64,000 nt of DNA from Streptomyces luomodiensis (GTDB taxonomy: Bacteria; Actinomycetota; Actinomycetes; Streptomycetales; Streptomycetaceae). Shown here one piece after another: positions 54,480-62,302 of the stretch. The first letter of the stretch is position 1. Each line of letters begins with the position of its first letter. Where the stretch lies: the NCBI RefSeq assembly GCF_031679605.1, contig NZ_CP117522.1, positions 9,796,001 to 9,860,000 on the forward strand, given 5' to 3'. A program made the position numbers and the translations under genes. A model generated the notes under the pieces. It saw nothing but the letters and a program-made list of their open reading frames with translations. It was not told the origin of the DNA and did not search any database.

Positions 54480-55768
54480 TCGCCGCGAGTTACACGATTC
54501 CCGGAATGCACGTGCGCGAGCATGTCGAAGAGGTCCCACTCGACTGGTCCGATCCCGCCGACCCGGGCAGGATCACGGTCTTCGCCCGGGAGCTGGTCGA
54601 CCCTGTGCGGGCCGGGGAGGACCTGCCGTACCTGCTGTACCTGCAGGGCGGGCCGGGCGGCAAGGGTCCCAGGCCGCTCACACCGACCGGCTGGATCGGC
54701 CAGGCGCTGAAAACCCACCGGGTGATCCTGCTGGACCAGCGCGGCACGGGCCGCAGCTCCCGAATGCACGGGCGCACGATGCGTGCCTTCGGCGACGCCC
54801 GGCGGGCCGCCGACCACCTGGCCTGCTTCCGGGCCGACTCGATCGTGGCCGATGCCGAGCACCTGCGCAAGAACGTCTTCGGCGGTAGGCGCTGGACGAC
54901 TCTGGGCCAGTCCTACGGCGGCTTTCTCACCATGACCTACCTGTCCAAGGCGTCCGAGGGCCTGAGCGCGTGCTACGTCACCGGTGGCCTGCCCGCTCTG
55001 GAGCCGGACGCGGCGGAGGTCTACCGGCGCACCTATCCGCGGGTCGAGGCGAAGAACGCCGAGTTCTACCGGCGCTATCCGCACCACGTGGAGCTGGTCG
55101 GCAGGATCGCGGACCGGCTGGCCGCCGGTGATGTGCTGCTGCCCGACGGGGACGTGCTCACGGTACGGCGGCTGCAGTCGCTCGGTATCGACTTCGGGAT
55201 GAAGCCGGGATACGAGCGCATGCACTGGCTGCTGGACGAAGCGCTCCATGGTGACGAGGTGACAGAGGTCTTCCTGCACCAGGTGCTCGCTCGCTCCTCC
55301 TACAGCGACAACCCGCTCTTCGCCGTACTGCAGGAGAGCATTTACGGCTCGGGCAAGGGCGCCACCGCCTGGGCTGCCGAGCGGGAGCGCGCCGCACATC
55401 CGCAGTTCGCCGAGACGGCCAGGCCGCTGCTGTTCACCGGCGAGATGATCTATCCCTGGATGTTCGAGGAGATCCGCTGCCTGCGGCCGTTCCGTGCCGC
55501 CGTCGAGCTGCTCGCCGAGCACGAGGACTGGCCGGCGCTGTACGACCTCGGCCGGCTGGCCGCGAACGAGGTCCCCGTGGCCGCCGCCGTGTACTACGAC
55601 GACATGTACGTCGACGCGGGCCTGCAGCTGGAGACGGCCGCCCGCGTTGGCAACACCCAAGTCTGGGTCACCAACGAATACGAGCATGACGGCATCGGGG
55701 ACGACCGAGTCTTCGCCCGGCTGACCGAGCTCGTCCGCGCCATCGGAGGAGGCATCGAAAGTGAGTGA
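54476..55768 (+). CDS. pip: Prolyl aminopeptidase (S33 family)
   Basis: 430 residues from a TTG start at 54476 that overlaps the ATPase stop (TTGA). The N-terminus [23 protein letters not shown] matches the usual beginning of actinobacterial prolyl iminopeptidases, which supports this start. Oxyanion-loop YLQGGPGGKGPRP, nucleophile Ser146 in GQSYGGF, and a C-terminal NEYEHDGIGDDRVF His motif complete the S33 fold. It removes N-terminal proline, and in some family members hydroxyproline, from peptides. No signal peptide, so it acts in the cytoplasm on peptides delivered by the transporter encoded just upstream. Confidence 0.9.
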   Translation: MIAASYTIPGMHVREHVEEVPLDWSDPADPGRITVFARELVDPVRAGEDLPYLLYLQGGPGGKGPRPLTPTGWIGQALKTHRVILLDQRGTGRSSRMHGRTMRAFGDARRAADHLACFRADSIVADAEHLRKNVFGGRRWTTLGQSYGGFLTMTYLSKASEGLSACYVTGGLPALEPDAAEVYRRTYPRVEAKNAEFYRRYPHHVELVGRIADRLAAGDVLLPDGDVLTVRRLQSLGIDFGMKPGYERMHWLLDEALHGDEVTEVFLHQVLARSSYSDNPLFAVLQESIYGSGKGATAWAAERERAAHPQFAETARPLLFTGEMIYPWMFEEIRCLRPFRAAVELLAEHEDWPALYDLGRLAANEVPVAAAVYYDDMYVDAGLQLETAARVGNTQVWVTNEYEHDGIGDDRVFARLTELVRAIGGGIESE

Positions 55769-57128
55769 GGGCAAGCTGCCCCGGCTGGCGGAAATCCCCG
55801 CCTTCATCGAGTACATGGGACAGGGCTGGGGCACACCGGACCGCATCCCGTCCGTCGTGCCGGGAGCCGCCCGCGCGGCGGCTGCGCACCGCGACCGGCT
55901 GCGCACCGCGCTGCCCGGCCGGACGGTCGTGGTCGCCGCCGGGACGGCCCCGGTCCGCAGCAACGACTGCTTCTACGACTTCCGCGTCGACAGCGACTTC
56001 TACTGGCTGACCGGGTGCGCCGTGGAGCAGGCCGTGGTGGTGGTCGGTGAGAGCCGCGCGACCCTCTTCCTGCCGCCGCCGGCCTACCCGGGCGAGACGG
56101 GGTTCTTCGCCGACGCCGCCCACGGCGAGCTGTGGGTGGGCGCGGCACCCTCGTTGGCCGACTGGTCGGCGGCGCTGGACATCGAGGTGCTGCCGCTGGA
56201 CCGGCTGGAGGGCGTACTCGTGGGCCTGGCCGCGCCGATGTACGGAGGACCGGGCTGGGAGGAGCCCTCCGAGGAACTCGGCCGGGTGCTGGCCGAGTTC
56301 CGCATGATCAAGGACGAGTGGGAGATCGGCCAGCTGCGCGAGGCCGTGGACAGGACGGTCGAGGGCTTCGCCGCGGTGCTCAGGGAGCTCCCCACCGCGG
56401 TGGCCGGAGCGGGCGAGCGCTGGCTGCAGGGGACATTCGACCGCTATGCGAGGACGTACGGCAACGGTCCCGGCTACGCCAGCATCGTGGGCAGCGGCAA
56501 GCACGCGCCCACCCTGCACTGGGTCCGCTGCGACGGTCCCGTGCTGCCGGACGAACTCCTGCTCCTCGACATGGGCGTGGAGGTCGCCAGCCACTACACG
56601 GCTGACGTCACCCGGACATTCCCGGCCTCAGGCCGCTTTTCCCCGATCCAGCGCCAGGTGCACGACCTGGTGGAAAGGGCCCACCGGGCGGCCCTTGCCC
56701 AGGTGGCGCCGGGGCGCCGGTTCACCGATTTCCACCATGCGGCCATGGAGGTCGTCGCCCAGGGACTGCACGACTGGGGGCTACTTCCTGTCTCGGTCGA
56801 TGAGGCCCTCTCGGAGAAGGGTCAGCACCACCGCCGGTACCTGGTCTGCGGCATCGGCCACCACCTGGGCCTGGACGTGCACGACTGCGCCCGGTCCAGT
56901 ACCGAGGCCTACCAGGGCGCCGCGATGGCACCGGGCATGGTGCTGACCGTGGAGCCGGGCCTCTACTTCCACGCCCACGACCTGACCGTGCCGCCGGAAC
57001 TGCGGGGTATAGGGGTGCGCATCGAGGACGACCTCCTGGTCACGGAGGGCGGCGCGGAGATCCTTTCGGGCGCTCTGCCGCTGGACACCGAGGGCCTGGA
57101 GCAGTGGATGGAAAATACCGCAACGTGA
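55761..57128 (+). CDS. pepP: Aminopeptidase P / Xaa-Pro peptidase (M24B)
   Basis: 455 residues from GTG 55761, overlapping the previous stop and preceded by GGAGGAGGC. N-terminal aminopeptidase-P domain (SNDCFYDFRVDSDFYWLTG) and C-terminal pita-bread fold with the metal ligands in LLLDMGVEVASHYTADVTRTFP (two Asp), CGIGHHLGLDVHD (His), LTVEPGLYF (Glu) and GVRIEDDLL (Glu). It cleaves the bond before proline or hydroxyproline, the one most peptidases cannot cut. Together with the prolyl aminopeptidase it can strip X-Pro and X-Hyp peptides to free amino acids. It is the last gene of the import operon. Confidence 0.92.
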   Translation: MSEGKLPRLAEIPAFIEYMGQGWGTPDRIPSVVPGAARAAAAHRDRLRTALPGRTVVVAAGTAPVRSNDCFYDFRVDSDFYWLTGCAVEQAVVVVGESRATLFLPPPAYPGETGFFADAAHGELWVGAAPSLADWSAALDIEVLPLDRLEGVLVGLAAPMYGGPGWEEPSEELGRVLAEFRMIKDEWEIGQLREAVDRTVEGFAAVLRELPTAVAGAGERWLQGTFDRYARTYGNGPGYASIVGSGKHAPTLHWVRCDGPVLPDELLLLDMGVEVASHYTADVTRTFPASGRFSPIQRQVHDLVERAHRAALAQVAPGRRFTDFHHAAMEVVAQGLHDWGLLPVSVDEALSEKGQHHRRYLVCGIGHHLGLDVHDCARSSTEAYQGAAMAPGMVLTVEPGLYFHAHDLTVPPELRGIGVRIEDDLLVTEGGAEILSGALPLDTEGLEQWMENTAT

Positions 57129-57138
57129 CATTGCACTG
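57117..57138. promoter_or_regulatory. Candidate operator upstream of the second deaminase gene
   Basis: The element GCAACGTGACATTGCACTG and its left flank overlap the end of the aminopeptidase P gene, 50 bases upstream of the deaminase start. The core is an inverted repeat GCAAC-GTGAC-ATTGC followed by ACTG. It is the partner of the sites at 46931 and 47243 and lies in the small transcription unit that encodes the GntR regulator. Confidence 0.6.
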
Positions 57139-57187
57139 ATAGGGTTCCTTGGTTCCTCAAACCCCCACGTTCGTAAGGAGATTACGC

Positions 57188-58093
57188 ATGACCACCCCAG
57201 CGCGTCCGTGGCACGGTGTGCACGTCGCAACGGCGCTGCCCTTCAACGCCGACCTGTCCATCGACTACGACGGATACGCCGAGCACGTACGGTTCCTCGC
57301 CGCCAACGGCTGCGACGGAGTCTGCCCCAACGGCTCCCTGGGCGAATACCAGACCCTGTCGGACGAGGAGCGCGCCCGCGTCGTGCGCACCGCGATCGAG
57401 GCCGCCCCCGAGGGCTTCGGCGTCATGCCGGGTGTGGCGGCCTACGGCGCGCTGCAGGCCCGCCGCTGGGCCGAGCAGGCGGCCGAAGCCGGCGCGTCCT
57501 CCGTTCTGCTGCTGCCGCCCAACACCTACCGCGCCGACCGGCGGACCGTTGTCGAGCACTACCGTGAGGCGGCCAAGGCGGGCCTGCCGATCGTCGCCTA
57601 CAACAACCCCATCGACACCAAGGTCGACCTCACCCCGGACCTGCTTGCCGAGCTCCACCACGAGGGTCTGGTCGTAGCGGTCAAGGAGTTCACCGGCGAC
57701 GTCCGCAGGGCGTACGAAATCGCCGAGCTGGCCCCCGGCCTGGACATCCTCATCGGCTCCGACGACGTGCTGCTGGAGGTGGGCCTGGCCGGCGCCGTCG
57801 GCTGGATCGCCGGATACCCCAACGCGATCCCGCGGAGCACGGTGGAGCTCTACCGCCTGGCCACCTCCGGCGACCCGGCCGACATCGCCCGCGCGCTGCC
57901 GATCTACCGCGATCTGCACCCACTGCTGCGCTGGGACTCCAAGACCGAGTTCGTCCAGTCCATCAAGCTGTCGATGGATCTCGCCGGACGCAAGGGCGGT
58001 GCCTGCCGCCCGCCACGCACCGCGCTCTCCCCGGAGGTCGCCACCCGGATCACCCGCGACACCGAGGCCGTCCTCGCGAAGGGCTACAAGTGA
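57188..58093 (+). CDS. Second 1-pyrroline-4-hydroxy-2-carboxylate deaminase-like protein (DHDPS family)
   Basis: 301 residues; ATG 57188 follows TAAGGAGA. Same architecture as the protein at 40774-41706: GVCPNGSLGEYQTLSDEER, YNNPIDTKVDLTP, Schiff-base Lys166 in VVAVKEFTGD, and CRPPRTALSP. Similarity between the two is high over the whole length, so they are probably functional duplicates or one is tuned to a different hydroxyproline isomer. It opens a separate unit with the broken epimerase and the GntR gene. The next frame starts with a GTGA overlap. Confidence 0.85.
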   Translation: MTTPARPWHGVHVATALPFNADLSIDYDGYAEHVRFLAANGCDGVCPNGSLGEYQTLSDEERARVVRTAIEAAPEGFGVMPGVAAYGALQARRWAEQAAEAGASSVLLLPPNTYRADRRTVVEHYREAAKAGLPIVAYNNPIDTKVDLTPDLLAELHHEGLVVAVKEFTGDVRRAYEIAELAPGLDILIGSDDVLLEVGLAGAVGWIAGYPNAIPRSTVELYRLATSGDPADIARALPIYRDLHPLLRWDSKTEFVQSIKLSMDLAGRKGGACRPPRTALSPEVATRITRDTEAVLAKGYK

Positions 58094-58491
58094 GGTCCCG
58101 GCGCACGTTCCATGCGGTCGACTCACCCGCCGAGGCCATGCCGACCAGCCTCGCCGTGGGCGGCGTGGGCACGATCCCCGGCGCCACCATGGCCGAGCGC
58201 CGGCTGTGGTTCATGGCAGACGGCAACGACGTCCGCACCCAGCTGATGTACGAGCCCCGCGGCCACGCGGCGATGAGCGGCGCCACCCCGCAGCCGCCCA
58301 CCCGCCCGGACGCTGATGACGGCGTCGTCAACGAGTCTTTCACCGGCACCCGATCCACCGGACGGCTGCTGGGTACGATGGGCGGGCGACCGGCCGTACT
58401 GGCGTCCATCACCGGCCGGACCTGGGTCACCGGGAGCTCGCAGTTCCACCTCGACCCGACCGACCCGTTCCCCGCCGGATCCCTGCTGTGA
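58090..58491 (+). pseudogene. Hydroxyproline epimerase with catalytic core deleted
   Basis: 133 residues. The first 77 match the N-terminus of the intact epimerase (HAVDSPAEAMPTSLAVGG, PRGHAAMSGATPQPPTRPDADD). The rest jumps in frame to the C-terminal part (VNESFTGTRSTGRLLGTM, GRTWVTGSSQFHLDPTDPFP). About 200 residues with both catalytic cysteines are missing, with the junction near 58319. His and Thr of the conserved AVDSHTEG motif are also changed. It cannot be a working epimerase. Frame and ribosome coupling are kept, so a short stable protein could still be made. Confidence 0.88.
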
Positions 58492-58501
58492 GGAGTACGC
58501 G

Positions 58502-59188
58502 ATGAGCACCTCGAGGTCGCTTCCCGGCCTGCAGGCGCTGCCGAAGCACGAGACCCGGCGGGAGCAGATCAGGGAAGCCCTGCGAGCGGCCATCATCTCC
58601 GGTGAGCTGAACCCTGGAACGGTCTATTCGGCGCCCACACTCGGCGCCAGGTTCGGCGTGTCCCCCACACCGGTACGCGAGGCCATGCTCGACCTGGTGA
58701 AGGAGGGCCTCGTCGTCGCGCAGCCCAACAAGGGCTTCCGGATCACCGAAGTGTCCGAGGAAGACCTCGACAACCTGGCCGCCGTTCGCCTGCTGATCGA
58801 ACCGCCCACCGTGCGCGACATCACGACCCTCATCCCCGAGGCGGATTTCCCCACGCTGCGCTCGCTGGCACAGGACATCGTCGACGCGGCCGAACGCGGG
58901 GACCTGGTCCGCTACATCGAGGCGGACCATGTCTTCCACCTCACCCTGCTCGGTTACAGCGGCAACCGCTACCTGGTGGACGTGGTGGCCGGACTGCGCT
59001 CACAGACCCGGCTGCTGGGCCTGACCCCGCTCGTGCAGAGCGGCAGGCTCGGCACGTCGGCGGCTGAGCACCACGAGCTGATGAATTTCATCGAAGCGCG
59101 CGACCCAGTGGGCGCCGAGTTGCTGATGCGCCGGCACATCGGCCATGTCCGGGGCCTGTGGGCCCGCAGAGCGGAGGAACAGCCGTGA
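58502..59188 (+). CDS. GntR-family regulator (FadR/FCD type)
   Basis: 228 residues from ATG 58502. The N-terminal winged helix (RREQIREALRAAIISGELNPGTVYSAPTLGARFGVSPTPVREAMLDLVKEGLV) and a C-terminal all-helical FCD ligand domain with the metal-binding Asp/His set (EADHVFHLTLL, AAEHHELMNFIEARD, HIGHVRGLW). FCD regulators typically respond to small carboxylates and repress catabolic genes. It sits in the same unit as the second deaminase and is the best candidate to bind the shared 22-base element upstream of that unit and of both GH127 genes. Confidence 0.9.
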   Translation: MSTSRSLPGLQALPKHETRREQIREALRAAIISGELNPGTVYSAPTLGARFGVSPTPVREAMLDLVKEGLVVAQPNKGFRITEVSEEDLDNLAAVRLLIEPPTVRDITTLIPEADFPTLRSLAQDIVDAAERGDLVRYIEADHVFHLTLLGYSGNRYLVDVVAGLRSQTRLLGLTPLVQSGRLGTSAAEHHELMNFIEARDPVGAELLMRRHIGHVRGLWARRAEEQP

Positions 59189-59270
59189 CCGGGCAGGCCG
59201 CGGACCTCGTGGTCATCGGGCGGGCGTGGTGGGCGCGGCCTGAGCCTACTTCGCCGCCCAGGCTGGACCG
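59185..59270 (+). pseudogene. Relic of a DAO-type FAD dehydrogenase N-terminus
   Basis: A GTG overlapping the GntR stop opens VTGQAADLVVIG. One base out of frame, the DNA continues GVVGAA, an in-frame TGA, then AYFAAQAG. Together these form the FAD-binding start of a D-amino-acid-oxidase-fold protein (VVIGxGVVGAAxAYFAAQAG). Only about 85 bases are recognisable. The rest of the 59189-59383 gap shows nothing else. Confidence 0.6.
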
Positions 59271-59383
59271 CGGACACCGCGAGCACCGCAGTAGTCGGTC
59301 AGGCGTAGTGGCTCGCCGCGGGTCAGCAAGGCGGCGGCGACCGACTTCACTGGCGGCCGAGTGGAGGCAGCACGTGCCGCTCT

Positions 59384-60252
59384 TCACATCCGCTGTCCCA
59401 GCCAGCGCAGCGAAGCAAGGCCCAAGGCGGTCATCATAGCCACGAGGTTGCGATCGGCGGCCGGCCCAGCCGCGGCGGCCACTTTCAAGAGGAATCCCGC
59501 CTGCAGTGCCAGCATTTCATTGACGCGGACGGGATCAAGGTCACGGATCAGGGGGTGGCGCTCTGCGATGGGCTGTGGCTCCACACCGCTGAGCCACGCG
59601 CTCGACAGCAGTGTGACCGCGTCACAGTGCCAGGGTCCGATCCAGGCATGCGGCCAGTCGACGACGAAGACACGGTCCGCGGCGAGCATGATGTTGAACG
59701 GGTACAGATCTCCATGCAGGAGGGTGCTGCCGATGAGGGAGGCGTTCTGTTCCAGGACGACGAGGTCGTCGAAATGGCGGGCCGCCCACGGCGACAACTC
59801 CTCCACCTTGGCCCTCACGGCGTCATCCGCAGCCACCTCCAGCCATCCCCCGAGGCGCGGCTTGCTCAAGATTGCCTTGTCCACGGGCGATGGCGTCAGG
59901 GCCTCGGTCATGCCGGTGACCGCCGCGAGCACCCTGTCGAGTTCATCCGGCTGCCACGGCTGGGCGGGCAAACGTCCGGGGATGTCCTCCAAGGCCAGCA
60001 CCACCCAGGTGCCGTCGTCGTACGCATCGAGCAACCGCGGTGTCGGCGCTTCCGCGGGGAGTCGCTGTGAGACCGCGGTCTCCCGGCGGTGGAAGTCCGC
60101 CACTGCCGGCGCCACCAGCGAGCTCGCTGCCTTGATGAATGCACGTTTGCCGTTCGCCAGGTGCACTCGCGCGGCCATGCCTTCGGAAAAGCCGCCTGGC
60201 TGGACGCGCTGGCAACCGGGCTGCCGAGCATCTGCTCGATCCGGGCCGTCAC
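59384..60252 (-). pseudogene. Aminoglycoside phosphotransferase-like (APH) protein, frameshifted N-terminus
   Basis: The long frame (ATG 60178 to 59384, 264 residues) has the kinase-like APH fold: LLHGDLYPFNIML (catalytic loop) and VFVVDWPHAWIGP (DFG-equivalent Asp). The N-terminal lobe is incomplete: just upstream in this frame the DNA reads PGGFSEG with no start codon before a stop. The adjoining residues [19 protein letters not shown] are in another frame starting at GTG 60252. Joining them gives the normal SSQPGGFSEG beginning, so an indel near 60200 seems to break the gene. A protein from 60178 may still be made but would lack the first strand. Substrate unknown. I see no gene in 60253-60392. 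Confidence 0.65.
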
Positions 60253-60392
60253 CTCATGACGATCATTTGTAAGAGCGCTGCCCGGACGTGACCTCAACGT
60301 CCCAAGCGATCTGATGCAGCACTGGCCGACGGTACTTTCCCCCTCCTCGACATGACCACCCGACGGGCGACTCAGTGATGCCCCTGGGGTGG

Positions 60393-61120
60393 TCAGCCAG
60401 TCTTGGCCGGTTCCTCGGTTCGGGCTCGGGTGCTGGCGAAGCGGTAGGAGTCGGTGCCGGTCTCGATGATGGTGCCGTTGAAGGTGAGGCGGTCGACGAT
60501 GGCCGCGCAGAGGCGGGGGTCGGCGAAGGTCTTGGTCCAGCCTCCGGAGGACTCGTTGGAGGCGATGGCGACGCTGTTCTTCTCCTCGCGCTCGGTCAGG
60601 ACCTGGAAAAGCAGTTCGGCGCCATGACCGTCGAGTCCATGTAGCCGAGTTCGTCGATGCAGAGCAGGTCAACGCGGCCGTAGCGGGCGATGGTCTTGTT
60701 CAGTTGCCTCTCGTCGGCGGCCTCGACCAGCTCGTTCACGAGTTCGGTGGCGAGGGTGTAGCGCACGCGGTAGCCCTTCATCGCGGCCTCGGTGCCCAGG
60801 GCGATGAGCATGTGGGACTTGCCTGTGCCGGAGTCGCCGATCGGGCAGAGAGGCTGTCCCTTCTTGATCCATTCGCAGCTGGCAAGCGTGTTGACGGTGG
60901 CCGGCTCGATGTTGGGGTTGGCGTCGAAGTCGAAGGTCCGCAGTGACTTCTCGCGGGGAGATCCCGCTGCCTTGATCCGTCGTTCCGAACGGCGGCGGGC
61001 CCGGTCATCGCACTCCGCCATCAGCAGTTCAGCGAGGAAGCCGCGGTAGCTCATTTGATCTTTCGCGGCCCGGTCGGCGATCTCGGCGAACTCGCGTCCC
61101 CGGGTCGGGCACGAACAGCC
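60393..61120 (-). pseudogene. istB: IS21-family helper ATPase IstB, broken
   Basis: Recognisable IstB: RGREFAEIADRAAKDQMSYRGFLAELLMAE, Walker A GDSGTGKSHM, Walker B VDLLCIDELGYM. Directly after GYMD (near 60640) a one-base loss shifts the frame. The proper continuation AELLFQVLTEREEKNSVAIASNESSGGWTK is in another frame and runs to the stop at 60393. The N-terminus before residue RGREF is replaced by unrelated sequence, and istA is absent. It is an inactive insertion sequence remnant. Confidence 0.85.
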
Positions 61121-61262
61121 GGCGGATCCCGGGGACCTTGGTTCGTACGGTTGAGTACTATTCGGTTCAGCTTCCAGCGCCAGCGAAGACACTCACCCCG
61201 ACAGGGTGGTGCAACCGCGGGGCCGTCCATGTCAGTTGGCTGGACGCACAGAAATCAAGGCG

Positions 61263-61571
61263 CTACCCCAGGTGCAGCAGCGCGAAGCCAGCGGCACCCA
61301 GGACGACTCCTGCCAAGGCTATGAAGCTCCCTGACATCCGCATCCGCGTTTCCGGGGAGACCGGATAGACGGGCTCGGCAAGGCTGCCCCTGCGCAGACG
61401 GGCCTCGCGGACACGTGCTCTCATCCGCGCGGCTTGACGGGTGGACATCCCGCGCACGTCGAAGGCGAAGCCCAAACCGAAGATGACGGCGATCACACCG
61501 ACACCGAGGACACCGAGGCAGAATGCCAGTGGCGGCCCAGTGCGAGCGGCCAGTGGGAGCAGAGAAAACAT
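61263..61571 (-). CDS. Small two-helix membrane protein of unknown function
   Basis: 102 residues. Hydrophobic helix at about residues 13-36 (PLAFCLGVLGVGVIAVIFGLG), a basic loop with STRQAARMRARVREARLRRG, and a second helix at about 80-100 (GSFIALAGVVLGAAGFALL). No enzymatic motif. It looks like the short conserved membrane proteins common in Streptomyces. I see no partner gene. Confidence 0.65.
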   Translation of the reverse strand: MFSLLPLAARTGPPLAFCLGVLGVGVIAVIFGLGFAFDVRGMSTRQAARMRARVREARLRRGSLAEPVYPVSPETRMRMSGSFIALAGVVLGAAGFALLHLG

Positions 61572-61918
61572 TCCGGCACCCTACCTAAGACGCGAATCTT
61601 GCGACGGGGGACTGACGGTCAACTCACGCCGAGCTGGTTACGCCGGAAATTGCCCACTCATGACCGCCTCTGTCGACAGGAGGAAAGCTTCAGGCTCCGG
61701 GACGTTGAACTCCGGGATTCTACTTCACCGGCTCGCTGGCCTCCGCCACCTTCGGACCGGTGATGCGATTGGTCGCCCGCACCCGCATCACCCGCCGCAC
61801 CGCTCGCCGCGCGCACTCCGGCTGACCGAACCGGCCCCGCGGTCGGCCGCGTTGCGGGGCTCGTACGCCGTCGGGGTGCGGGGCGGCCGGGGCTCGGGCT
61901 GCCGCGTAGGATCGGTAG

Positions 61919-61928
61919 CCGATATCGG
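61919..61928. promoter_or_regulatory. Palindrome upstream of padR
   Basis: CCGATATCGG, a perfect 10-base palindrome within ATCGG-TAG-CCGATATCGG, lies 43 bases upstream of the padR start. The same palindrome precedes the APC transporter gene at 63616. The remainder of 61572-61971 contains nothing that I recognise. Confidence 0.6.
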
Positions 61929-61971
61929 TTTCGTCACTGCGTGCGGCGGGCGGCGTGGAGGTGGGTCAGGG

Positions 61972-62277
61972 GTGCGGGAGTTCCAGCGGGGCGCGATGCG
62001 GCTGCACATCCTGCACCACGCGGCCGAGGAGGAGATCCACGGCGCGTGGATGACCGAGGAACTGGCCCGGCACGGCTACCAGATCAGCCCCGGCACTCTG
62101 TATCCGACGCTGCACCGGCTGGAAGCCGACGGGCTGCTCACCTCCGAGCAGCGGGTCGTCGACGGGCGCACCCGGCGGGTGTACCGGGCGACGAGCGCCG
62201 GGAAGCAGGCACTGGAGGAAGACCGGCGGGCGCTGCGCGAACTGGCTCGCGAAGTCCTCGGTGACGACGCCCGGTAG
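61972..62277 (+). CDS. PadR-family transcriptional regulator
   Basis: 101 residues from GTG 61972 (GGAGG about 9 bases upstream). Short PadR winged helix: REFQRGAMRLHILHHAAEEEIHGAWMTEELARHGYQISPGTLYPTLHRLEADGLLTSEQRVVDGRTRRVYRAT; these are the conserved ISPGTLYPTLHRLE recognition-helix residues. The C-terminal dimerisation helix is brief, as in PadR subfamily s1. It is convergent with the APC transporter gene, and both promoters carry the same palindrome. Confidence 0.9.
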   Translation: MREFQRGAMRLHILHHAAEEEIHGAWMTEELARHGYQISPGTLYPTLHRLEADGLLTSEQRVVDGRTRRVYRATSAGKQALEEDRRALRELAREVLGDDAR

Positions 62278-62302
62278 GACGGAGGTGCGCATTTGGGGAC
62301 AC

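Noticed and set aside
61441..61971. Long upstream extension of the padR frame and overlapping frames at 61434-61763
   Set aside because: PadR proteins of this type start at the REFQRG motif; the upstream residues are low-complexity and show no motif.
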